Below are positions 10,922 to 19,679 of a stretch of 64,000 nucleotides of DNA, one piece after another. The stretch comes from Dentipellis sp. KUC8613. Taxonomy: Eukaryota > Basidiomycota > Agaricomycetes > Russulales > Hericiaceae. The notes beneath the pieces are model-generated. The model ran no database searches. It had not been told where the DNA came from and saw only the letters and a list, made by a program, of their open reading frames with translations. A program made the translations under genes and the position numbers. The number at the start of each line of letters is the position of its first letter. Within the stretch, counting starts at the first letter, position 1. Where the stretch lies: the NCBI GenBank assembly GCA_002286715.1, contig NSJX01000034.1:1-64000 (forward strand), written 5' to 3'.

Positions 10922-11525
10922 TCATTGGCCCCGTGTGATTGCTCGACGTAGCTTCCGCGCTTCAACACGCCGCCCGTTTGCCAATTGAATTCTTATGAGT
11001 CTTCTGGCATCTCCAAGATCGGCGTCCATCTGTTTGTCTGTACGTCCTGAATCCCGTTTCATCTGCTCACGGCTGTCTTCGCCTCGCATCGCTCGCTGTA
11101 AACCTTCCATTTCCCTCTCTGCTAGGATGAAACCCTTCGTCAAGCCATCGCAGACAACATCCATGTATTGTGCAGTGGAGATGAGGCCCTGATCTCTGGC
11201 AATCTTGGCTTGGTATACTTCTAGGTCGATCTGTTCATTGTTCGGCAGACCCAGGGGATTGGAATTGCCAGTGCCCAATGTCTGGGATTCCAGAGCCTTT
11301 AGACAACGAGAATAGTTGCTGAGGGTGCGTATAACGTTGCTGCTCTTGATAGCGTCAGGCGAGGAGCTGGCCATGATGTTTAGTTCTAGACAGCTGCACA
11401 TTTAGGAGGATATAATCAGCTCAAAGTATGAACCACGCACCTGTATTACCCAGAGAAGTCGACGCCTGGTTAGCCGATGAGCTAGCTCCGCGATCACGAG
11501 CGGGGGCGTAAGGATGATAAGACAT
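10922..11525 (-). CDS. Family B hypothetical protein, copy B4
   Basis: A 182-residue model: exon 1 11525-11441 (85 nt; MSYHPYAPARDRGASSS), a short GTGCGT...TCTAG intron, and exon 2 11385-10922. It keeps the family core (EVYQAKIARDQGLISTAQYM, EMEGLQRAMRGEDSREQM, DADLGDARRLIRIQLANGRR) and ends RKLRRAITRGQ. The linker is richer in Leu and Gln than in B1. No domain recognised. Confidence 0.75.
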
Positions 11526-11647
11526 CTGGTCTCCAACAAGAGGATGTTCTTCTAAGGTAGAAATAAGTCAGTTGCATATATCGTTGGCCAGGAGAGCAAG
11601 ACGAACCGGTCGTACGAGGCGAAAAGGCTAAGCTCACATACGTTGCT

Positions 11648-11818
11648 AAATATATCCACACCTCGAATGCAGGGCACAGTTGCTCTTTTTGCTCTATGAA
11701 AGTCATGGGGAGTCGCAATTGTCTGGCTACCCTCTCCAGGACACGAAGCGCTGCATCAGGTCATCGTTACTACACAATGGTTTTTGTGCGTGATCTGGGT
11801 TGTCGGTCCTCTCAATTG
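11648..11818 (-). promoter_or_regulatory. B4 promoter module: TATA-like and two CAATTG motifs
   Basis: GATATATTTAG on the minus strand at about 11647-11657, and CAATTG at 11716-11721 and 11813-11818. The position that carries the second CAATTG in B1 here reads CAATGG. Confidence 0.5.
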
Positions 11819-11884
11819 TTGATCTCCTGTACGCGGATGAGAAATGAGAGACTCACGGTGTAGAAACCAGATCCAGTCGAGAGA

Positions 11885-12000
11885 ACCAAGAGAGAATATG
11901 ACAACAACGTCTCCATGGCACTTAGACGACGTGCGTAACCCATGCTCAAATCTCTGAGTGGGTTCGGCAATTTCCGAGAAGATCCCAGACTCTCATCTCA
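11885..12000 (+). repeat. Second remnant of the acyltransferase promoter
   Basis: GGGTTCGGCAATTTCCGA and flanking blocks match about 14690-14815 and 7870-7970, in the same order and orientation. Together with the first remnant this shows at least two copies of the acyltransferase upstream region embedded between B genes. Confidence 0.55.
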
Positions 12001-12180
12001 CTGTTCTGAACTGGTGGACTACGATGCACGTTCGGGAACAATGACCTCAGTACTGATTCCTGCACTTCAAGGAATCACTCCTTTTTGTGAATATAAATCA
12101 GAGTCATTGCACTTGCGGGGACGTAAGCTGTAGTTACTGTGTCTATATATCAGTCGCCGACCAATTCCTTAAGAATTTCT

Positions 12181-12708
12181 TTATTGACCCCGCGTGATTG
12201 CTCGATGGAACTTCCGTGCTTTACCACGTTGCCCATTTACCATTCCGGCATTCCAAATGTTTTCGATCTCTTGAAACCAGGCCTCGCTTTCCGCATCTGT
12301 AAATCCAGCATCTCGTATGATGGCTTCACGGCTATCTTCACCTCGCATCGCTCGTCGTAACCCTTCGAGTTCTCTATTCAGTAGAGCTGATCCCTTGGTT
12401 AAGCCGCCGCATAAAACCTTCAGATATTGCGCAGTGGAGATGAGGCCTTGGTTTCGGGCAGCCTCGGCTTCGTAGATCTCTTGGTTGATCTGTGCACTGG
12501 TGGGCAGAACCTGGCCATCGGACTTGACAGCGTCCGATATCTGGCCGCGAGTGTCGGGGAGGCGGAGGCCATGAGCACGATTTTCGGAGACGTGTGCAAG
12601 ATTACTAATTGTAACATCGGTCGAATTGTAAATCGCAGAAGTCGACGTACAGCGAGTCGGTGGACCGGTCCGCTGATCATGAGCGGCGACATAAGGGTGA
12701 GAAGACAT
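12181..12708 (-). CDS. Family B hypothetical protein, copy B5, intronless
   Basis: A single-exon 175-residue protein, closest in its core to B1 (INQEIYEAEAARNQGLISTA; RDAGFTDAESEAWFQEIENI; RKFHRAITRGQ). The N-terminus MSSHPYVAAHDQRTGPP runs straight into residues matching exon 2 of the others. Residue 28 (N) and residue 29 (S) are contiguous where B1-B4 and B6 have a phase-1 intron, with no gained or lost residues. That is an exact intron absence. A TATA-like element at 12838-12848 lies about 130 bp upstream. Confidence 0.78.
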   Translation of the reverse strand: MSSHPYVAAHDQRTGPPTRCTSTSAIYNSTDVTISNLAHVSENRAHGLRLPDTRGQISDAVKSDGQVLPTSAQINQEIYEAEAARNQGLISTAQYLKVLCGGLTKGSALLNRELEGLRRAMRGEDSREAIIRDAGFTDAESEAWFQEIENIWNAGMVNGQRGKARKFHRAITRGQ

Positions 12709-12837
12709 CTATACCTGAGACAAGATGTTCTGCTACGCCAGTAATAGGTCAATCGCACGCATCGTTGATGAGAGCAGGACGAGGACGAACCGGCTGTATG
12801 GGACGAAAAGGATAGGGTTGCTGTCAACATGAATGCC

Positions 12838-12910
12838 CATATATTTAAGCGTACATACCTCGTAGGCAGAGGTGGCAACATTATACACAAACCACGGAAC
12901 ATCACAATTG
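12838..12910 (-). promoter_or_regulatory. B5 promoter module: TATA-like and CAATTG
   Basis: TTAAATATATG on the minus strand around 12838-12848, and CAATTG at 12905-12910 followed by TTTAG on the plus strand. Confidence 0.45.
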
Positions 12911-13075
12911 TTTAGTTGCTTGCTCTGAGGTAGGTGCGATGAATACGAGGATTCGCCATGGCATTTGCCAATCCTTTTGTTTGCGTACCGAGATGTGGTC
13001 ATTCATGAAATGCACAGGATCTTAGCAGACTTATGGGAAAGATAACTCACAATAGGACGGGGCCGCCAACTTAGG

Positions 13076-13713
13076 TCATGGTTGCCATCCTACTATTATA
13101 TGTACGTCTGATCTGGATTGAGAGTCCTCGGAGTCTGCTATCTCCAACGGAACGAGGAAAGAGACGACGACGACGTATTCGGACCCCAAGCGACAAACGG
13201 ACGGAATACAGAAAGTGATCCCTGACAGAGGCCGATATAGTAAGCGCAAAACGGCCCAATTCTCGAAATTCCTACCGGTATTTTGTTTCCCACAGTCCCC
13301 GCGTGTCCGCTCTACGAATGCTTGCCTTCTTGCGATCACAGAACTGCACAGCACGTCGCAATATAGCATCTGAGATATGCGGCCTTGATCGAGAGCGAGT
13401 CGCGCTTCAGACACATCCTTTATCGAGCTGTGCGCTGCTGGGTAGTTGTCGTATCTGCCGGAGCTCGATGACTGGAACCCTGGAACGTGAATGCCATGAG
13501 AACGGACGCAGGACGTATTGACAACATTGGCCAACATACCCGGTGTAGAAGCACTAGGGGTAGCATCGGAATCTAGGGTATGTTTAATGAACCGGAAGCT
13601 GACAGAACACATAGTGTATCTCACGTACAGCTGTGAGTTGGGATGCTCAACGCATACTGCGTCGATGAGCCAGCTCGTTGGTCACAAGCGGCGGCATAAG
13701 GATGATAAGACAT
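13076..13713 (-). CDS. Family B member B6 with diverged C-terminus
   Basis: Exon 1 13713-13629 (85 nt; MSYHPYAAACDQRAGSS), a GTACGT...CCTAG intron, exon 2 13572-13076, giving 193 residues. Similarity to the family holds through SEARLALDQGRISQMLYCDV and FVERTRG. The sequence then departs completely and the usual GEDSRES...AITRGQ end is missing. The frame still stays open for about 80 further residues. Either the 3' half was replaced by a rearrangement or the copy is decaying. A TATA-like TAATAAATAGG lies near 13845-13853. Coding status is less certain than for B1 and B3-B5. Confidence 0.45.
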
Positions 13714-13859
13714 CTAGTCTTGATATGGGTCCTGGGATCACCTAAGAATGGAGGTCAATTACGCGCATCGTAAATCGGATACAACAGGACGACCTGGTCG
13801 TATGCGACAGGGACGCTGAATTTTCGGCCAACACGAACATTGACCTATTTATTACGATT

Positions 13860-14490
13860 CCTGCTAAGGTAATCGTCTATTATGGGGTTTTGTACAGGGG
13901 AAATCGAGACGGATGCGTCAGATTTAAGCGAGTCTGGACTAGGAATTAAGCGTCTGTGGCTGTGCAAAATTCCACGGCAGTTTGCGAGGAAGAGAGCGCA
14001 GGTTCGATTCTCCAGCATGCCACACTACTAATGTCATAGCTTTACTAGACACTTCTGACATGTTTATACCAATCAGTTTTTAAAGTCAGGTCCTGAGTTT
14101 ATACTCCCAATTCAAATCAGGGATCATACTGTAACAGCCAGCAAGAGAAACTGTGCCCATCCGGTCATCCTCATACTTCGGAGTCCAGCCGTTCGGCGTC
14201 GGCGTGAGGTGGTGGGTTCAACTCTCACAGCGTGCACACTTTCTTTCACTTCAACAAAGTCAAATTTAACCGTGAATCATTTTCGGGTATCCCCAAGAAC
14301 TCATTCTATCTTGAAAATTGTTTTGAACTTACTCTAACATGCTTGATATTCGGGTTAATCACCAAAATGCTTCGAATCTCGTCCAAGCGAGCCAGTTCTA
14401 TCATCACAGCGAAATCAATTGCAACAAATCTGCAAGGAATCGTATTGCCGTGCGATGCATCGGCCTCTCCCCCCAAGTAGTACTTGGCGA
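13860..14490. other. AT-rich segment with two Pol III box-B-like sequences
   Basis: Separates B6 from an orphan B-type promoter module. It contains GGTTCGATTCT at about 14001 and GGTTCAACTCT at about 14216, both close to the box B consensus GGTTCRANNCC. I could not fold a normal tRNA cloverleaf around either one. They could be decayed tRNA genes or tRNA-derived SINE fragments. No protein gene seen. Confidence 0.3.
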
Positions 14491-14538
14491 GTAGCAGAAA
14501 TGGCGCTTTTTTTGTCATGTACAAACCACAGAATACGA

Positions 14539-14616
14539 CAATTGTTTGGCCATCCTCTAGATGACCCCGGGTGGATACGAAGCTCGTAGTATTAGATCAC
14601 GGTTGGCGCTCAATTG
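14539..14616 (-). promoter_or_regulatory. Orphan B-type promoter module without a B gene
   Basis: CAATTG at 14539-14544 and again at 14611-14616 (CTCAATTGTCTTG), in the same spacing and flank as in B1 (7712 and 7771). No B coding sequence lies on its minus-strand side; the AT-rich segment sits there instead. It directly abuts the acyltransferase promoter, so this is probably the ancestral junction that the array copies repeat. Confidence 0.45.
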
Positions 14617-14858
14617 TCTTGGGCACGATTCGAGTTGCAAGTCCTTCAAGTCTTCAATTTGATTGTAAAAGAGCGAGAATTGAGGGACATAGCATCAGAG
14701 CTGAGAATAACTGAGAACATAGCAGCAACGTCCTCGTGGTAAGCAGTTGAGAGCGTGACGGGCCAAGTCTCTGGGCGTCCCTATTCATGGAGATCCGGCT
14801 TCGGCAATTTCCGAAGGAATAAATAAGGCCTGGCCCGAATTCCGTTACCCCGCATCCA

Positions 14859-16632
14859 ATGCTTCTCCTCCGTTCCGCTCATCGTCTCCTCGGGCGGTCC
14901 TACCTCGCCTCGCAATTCCACACCTCGCGAGTATGCTGGGCGTCGCGCAAGGTCCTCCAGAAGTTCAAGCTTGCCGACATTGGAGAAGGGATTACGGAAT
15001 GTGAGGTCATTAAATGGTGTGTTTTATGTTCCGGCCGGTCGCGTTTGCGGTCTCTCGCTTTGTGCATGGCGAAGGGACGCGTTTTCTGACTCGAATTGTA
15101 GGAATGTGGCGCCTCCTGGCACTATTGGGATGTTCGACCCACTGTGCGAGGTACAGAGCGACAAGGCAAGCGTCGAGATCACGAGCCCGTTCGATGGTAC
15201 CGTGAAGGAAATTCTCGTCCAAGAAGGCGAGGTCGCGAAGGTTGGAGAAGGCCTGTGCATCATCGAGGTCGACGAGGACGCGCTTGGAGATGCGAGTCCG
15301 GGCGTCGCGGAGTCTGCAAGTCCCCCGCCTCATCAAGAGCAGGAGGCCGTGCAGTCTGCTACTCATGCCTCTCAGCCCGAGCAGGTTCAATCTCCTGTGC
15401 CGGATGTACACACGGAGGCAAGAAAGCGAGGGCTACATCCATTGGACCCGAACTACGTGCAATCGACTCCTCGCGGTATCGCTCAGGACGTTCTAGCGCT
15501 CCCGGCCGTTCGTCACTTCGCGCGTCAGAACGGAGTAGACCTAGCACTCCTCGCTCCTGGGAGCGGAAAGAATGGCCGGGTAGAGAAGGAGGACGTCGAG
15601 AAGTACCTTTCTGGTGCCAATGCTGCCCCGACGCAAACTCAATCCTCTACACCTGCCGGACCTTTGGCTGAGGACGTCGTGGTGGATCTTGGACGGACAC
15701 GCCATGCCATGTGGAAGGCAATGACGAAGGTGAGGGTTCCCAGACTGTATCTTATAGCGTGTGTTCTCATCCACTAACGTCATTCAGAGCTTGGAAATTC
15801 CTCACTTCGGGTACGTACCACCAGCTGAAAGTATGATGCTATATCGCTCACCATCCGGTGGTACATCAGATATTCAACTTACCTCGATTTGACTGAACTT
15901 CATCACCTCATCCCTACCCTGAACGCACATATTCCTGAACACTTCCTCCCTCCTTCGCCTCATCCACCACCCCCACTTTCTGTGTCTCCTGCAGCACTAT
16001 ACCCGCCTCCCTCCCCGCCTCCCGTTCCCCATTCAGGACAATATACCAAACTCACCTATCTCCCAATTCTTCTCAAAATGCTGTCGAAGGCGATGGTGCA
16101 ATGGCCGATCCTTCGTTCCTCCATCACACCGCCCGCCGCAAACTCCGTCCCTAACGCCAAACCGACGCTCACCATCCGGCCGCACGCCGACATTAGCATC
16201 GCGCTCTCGACACCAACCGGGCTCTACACGCCCACCATCCAGCGCGTCGACACGCACTCCGTGTACAGCCTCGCCTCGTCCCTGAAGCACCTCTCGCACC
16301 TGGGCCGGCAGGTCCCCAGCGGCCTGACGCCCGCGGAGCTGCCGAAGCGCGGCGGCACGCTCACCGTGTCGAACGTCGGCGCGATCGGCGCGGGTGAGTT
16401 TGCGTCGCCCGTGCTTGTCCCCGGCGGCGGCGTCGCAATCGTCGCGATTGGGCGCGCGCGCTGGGAGTGGGATGTCAGCCGCGGTGATGGGAAGGGCGAG
16501 CGCAGGCTGAAGCTTGGGGTAAGCTGGAGTGCAGACCACCGTGTTTTGGAAGGCGCTGAGCTTGCGGCGTTTGTCGAGTGCTGGAGGAGTTACGTGGAGC
16601 ATCCGGAGAGACTGATTGCGGAGGGTATATAA
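14859..16632 (+). CDS. Branched-chain alpha-keto acid dehydrogenase E2 (dihydrolipoamide acyltransferase)
   Basis: A 523-residue mitochondrial matrix enzyme from exons 14859-15016, 15102-15729, 15788-15810 and 15870-16632. It moves branched acyl groups from the lipoyl arm to CoA in Val, Leu and Ile breakdown. Order: a basic N-terminal presequence (about 1-27), a lipoyl domain with KLADIGEGITECEVIKW and lipoyl-Lys motif VQSDKASVEI, a Pro/Gln-rich linker, an E1/E3-binding domain (LPAVRHFARQNGVDLALLAP), then the acyltransferase domain. The tail shows TLTVSNVGAIGAGEFASPVL and SWSADHRVLEGAEL. The usual catalytic HxxxDG is HxxxEG here (His codon 16537-16539, Glu codon 16549-16551). The domain make-up fits BCKDH E2 better than PDH E2. 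An AATAAATAA element lies 33 bp before the ATG. Confidence 0.9.
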
Positions 16633-17278
16633 GTGGGTGGTAAGTGAAGAGAAATCGGCAGCCGTTGGGAGGAGCGTGGCTGAAGCTAAACATATAGGAT
16701 CGGGGAGTCGGCCGACGTCAGATAGCTGTATAATGCGATGTATTTGATAGCAAGGGCGGTTACATGACCGATGTCAATGGTTCTGTGGCCGCTGTGGCCA
16801 AAATTGAAGCAGGTTTACTAAGCAACTTATCTAGCAAAGGTGGAGGAATGTAAGCAGACTCCCACAGCGTGACGTTTGGCCAACACCTTGAATAGTGTCT
16901 AGACTTAAGAAGCACAGCGTACGTCGGTGACTGTCGGGCTTGTCAATGGGATCAGGACTGAGGATGCAAGGTTGCCCGGTAAAATTAGTGCTCACCGTCG
17001 GACAGGGCTTGTATTTCCTTTTACTGCGAATACACGCCTGTTCTTCTTTCATCAAGGCGACGCTGGCTGACGGGATTTCGAAGAGAATCAGGTCCCCCGG
17101 ATTGCGAATACTACGCCTTCCTAAATGAGGCTGCACGTTCGGTCTCCGCGACTCAAATTTCCCACGGACGCCCCTCTCGCCATATCAGAATTCGGCTGCA
17201 ATAAACCACATCAGCTGAAACCGTTTCCTCATCAAACGCTCAGCCTAAAGTCCATACACGATGCACATGCACGTCCGG
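16633..17278. other. Intergenic between acyltransferase and PPOX-fold gene
   Basis: Likely the 3' UTR of the upstream gene and the promoter of the downstream gene. No coding frame stands out. Confidence 0.5.
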
Positions 17279-17288
17279 TATATATACT
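17279..17288 (+). promoter_or_regulatory. TATA box of the PPOX-fold gene
   Basis: TATATATA, about 105-113 bp upstream of the ATG at 17392 and in the right orientation. Confidence 0.5.
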
Positions 17289-17391
17289 CTTAACACGCCG
17301 GCGTCATCTCTCTGGATGAGCACCCCTCTTCCTCCCCGAACGCGCTTGCACTAGGACTTCTCCCCCACCGCTCTCTTTCTCGCTATCACCA

Positions 17392-18582
17392 ATGGGCAAG
17401 TTCTTCGACCACATCCCACCCAACATCCTCGAATGGCTGCCCAAGCAGCACATCTTCTGGGTCGCGACGGCTCCGCTCGCCGCCGACGGACATGTGAACG
17501 TCTCGCCGAAGGGCCTCGAGGGCACCTTCCACATTATCGACAAGAACACAGTCTGGTATGAGGACCTCACAGGCAGCGGTATGTCACTTCTCTGAATGAG
17601 CCCCTCGTGTCCCGTCGCTCTTGCCTAAGATGACGACGGTGCTTCGCAGAATGTTCCTGACGCATCCCCGCCACTCTTCGTTACAGGTGTCGAAACCATC
17701 TCGCATCTGCGCGAGAACGGGCGCATCACGGTGCTCTTCAACGCGTTCGACGGCCCGCCGCGTATCTGTCGGCTTTTCGGGAAAGGTGCGTTCGTGTATC
17801 AACAGCCTTCTTTCCGATGCTGACTGAGGTCGTGGGCGCTGCAGGCACAGTGCACGAGTTCGGCACGCCTGAGTACGAGAAACTTCTCCCGCCCTCGAAG
17901 CGCGCGATCGGCTCCCGCTCGGCCATCGTTGTCGATGTGCACAAAGTCGGCACGGTAAGTCTCCCCATCCTCTCTGATACGCTTTCCCTTGGTCTGACTT
18001 ATCGTCCGACTTGCGCAGAGCTGCGGCTTTAGCGTGCCGTACTACGAGTTTGTCGGGAACCGGGACAGACTTATGAACTGGAACGCCGCGCTCGAGAAGC
18101 GCGATTACCGGCTCGCGGCGTCGTGCTGGACGGAAGAGGCGGGGACCGCGCTGGCGAAGGACTCTGAGCCGGTGGACATCACAGCGACGGAGCAATTCAA
18201 GAAGGCCGCGGCGGCGGACGCGTACCCGGCGAAAGCGGACGTCGCGAACTCGCCGTCGCATGCGGAGAAGGGCCTCGTTGCGTACTGGATCCAGGAGAAC
18301 CTGAAGAGCATCGATGGGCTGACGGGCATGACGGTCGGCCCGACGAGCAGCTTGGTGCCGATTTCCACGTCGAAGATTGACTTGGTGGGGAAGAAGGGGA
18401 CTAATGCGGGTGCGGATACGCAGGTGGTGGCAAAGGGTGCACCAAGTGCCGGGACGGGCAGGGCTATGGAGCTTGTGCGGCTCTTGCTCGCGTTTGTTGT
18501 GGGTCTCGTGGTGGCCAGAGCGTTTGGTGATGCGTTTGGGAACTTCGATGTTGTACAGAGGCTGGGGTTGGCAAGGGCATGA
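17392..18582 (+). CDS. Pyridoxamine 5'-phosphate oxidase-like (FMN-binding split barrel) protein with C-terminal membrane helix
   Basis: A 319-residue protein from exons 17392-17578, 17687-17785, 17845-17954 and 18019-18582 (total divisible by three). The N-terminal half reads like fungal PPOX-class flavoproteins: LPKQHIFWVATAPLAADGHV, VNVSPKG, and NGRITVLFNAFDGPPRICRL, strands of the split barrel that usually binds FMN. The substrate is not known for this class. The last 35 residues carry a hydrophobic stretch, ELVRLLLAFVVGLVVARAFG, which looks like a membrane anchor, so the protein may sit on a membrane facing the cytosol. Most family members are soluble. Confidence 0.82.
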
Positions 18583-18689
18583 GCTGTATTTTATCCATTG
18601 TACAAGTCTGTAGCCAAAAGACACCGAGTGATCGTGTTGATCTAAAGTGGCTGAGCCGATCTGGTTAGTGGAAGCTCCCAAGCTGATAT

Positions 18690-18763
18690 GGTTCGATGGC
18701 GTAGTTGGTTATCGCATCTGTCTAACACACAGAAGGTCCTCAGTTCGAGCCTGGGTCGAATCA
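18690..18763 (+). tRNA. tRNA-Val (AAC)
   Basis: A 74-nt cloverleaf. The acceptor stem GGTTCGA pairs with TCGAATC (one G-T wobble), followed by discriminator A. The anticodon stem TCTGT/ACAGA encloses the loop CTAACAC, giving anticodon AAC. The T arm contains GTTCGAGCC. No intron. CTTTTTC follows at once and serves as the Pol III terminator. It reads GUU and, with A34 changed to inosine, other Val codons. Confidence 0.93.
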
Positions 18764-18988
18764 CTTTTTCGTCTACCTTCGAGTACTCGAGGGCAACGAA
18801 ATAAGGAAATCACCGAGTCCCTGGTCTCATGGGCATTGCATATAGCATGGATGTTATGAAAACCGGGAGTCATAATATCCCTTGCAGCCCACAATACATC
18901 TTCTCAATTGTGAATTCAGGTTTATTGATTCTGAAGCCTTGCTAAGGTGATAATTATGGTATGAACGAAACTTCGCCAATCGTACAGA

Positions 18989-19571
18989 CTACAGACTCTT
19001 CCCGTTCCTATTTCTCTGGGTGCAGCGAGCATATCGAACTTCATTTTCACGTTCAGTGGCAAATTTGATGGCAACCTGTCTTTTCAAGCCCTCTATCTGT
19101 GCATCTGTATAGCCCCTTGCCTTCAGCCTTTCACGTGCACGATCTGCACTAGCAGGAGCAGCTGCCTTGTTCGTGTCCTCAAACCAGCGATTTTGTTCAT
19201 CTATGATTTGACGCCTGAGAGGCATCATCGCCTTCTCGTATTCAGACACGGTGATATCGCCTTGCTGGAGACGCTCTTTCAAAATCGAGACTTCAAGGTG
19301 GGGTCCGGTCGTAGGTTTGGGAGGTGAGTAGTCTACAGTCGGATGTTCCTGGATGTCTGCCGTGTCTGACGTATTAGTACTGATCGTGTCGCGGACGAGA
19401 TTGCTCACGGCGTTGAAGGTACTCCGTGAAGAAATTTGGACCTCCTGAGAATAAATTGCTCTTAGCTAGATACTCGATGGAGATATCATGAAACATACGG
19501 GGAACTGCTGCAGTGGGTCCAGCTGCTGGAGGACCGTTGGGTGCATGCGGAAAGTTTGGTTGGGCGGACAT
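18989..19571 (-). CDS. Diverged B-like hypothetical protein ('B7')
   Basis: Exon 1 19571-19499 gives MSAQPNFPHAPNGPPAAG and ends at a GTATGT donor in phase 1, as in the B array. Exon 2 reads NLVRDTISTNTSDTADIQEH ... EVSILKERLQQGDITVSEYE ... DRARERLKARGYTDAQIEGL and ends near QRNRNGKSL at 18989. It shares layout (short Pro-rich start, Ser/Thr linker, charged helical core with YTDAQ versus FTDAE) rather than close identity. The exact acceptor is unclear: the in-frame choice gives an intron of only 40 nt. A TATA-like element lies near 19715, and CAATTG motifs at 19739, 19893 and 20023. Function unknown. Confidence 0.5.
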
Positions 19572-19679
19572 GCGTGTGAAGTCGAGAAACAGTCTGGGAG
19601 AGTGACGCGTTAGATGCATAGCTTGTCAGAAACGAATCACAGAGACACGAAGAACTGGAATACTCACGATTCGAATGTC

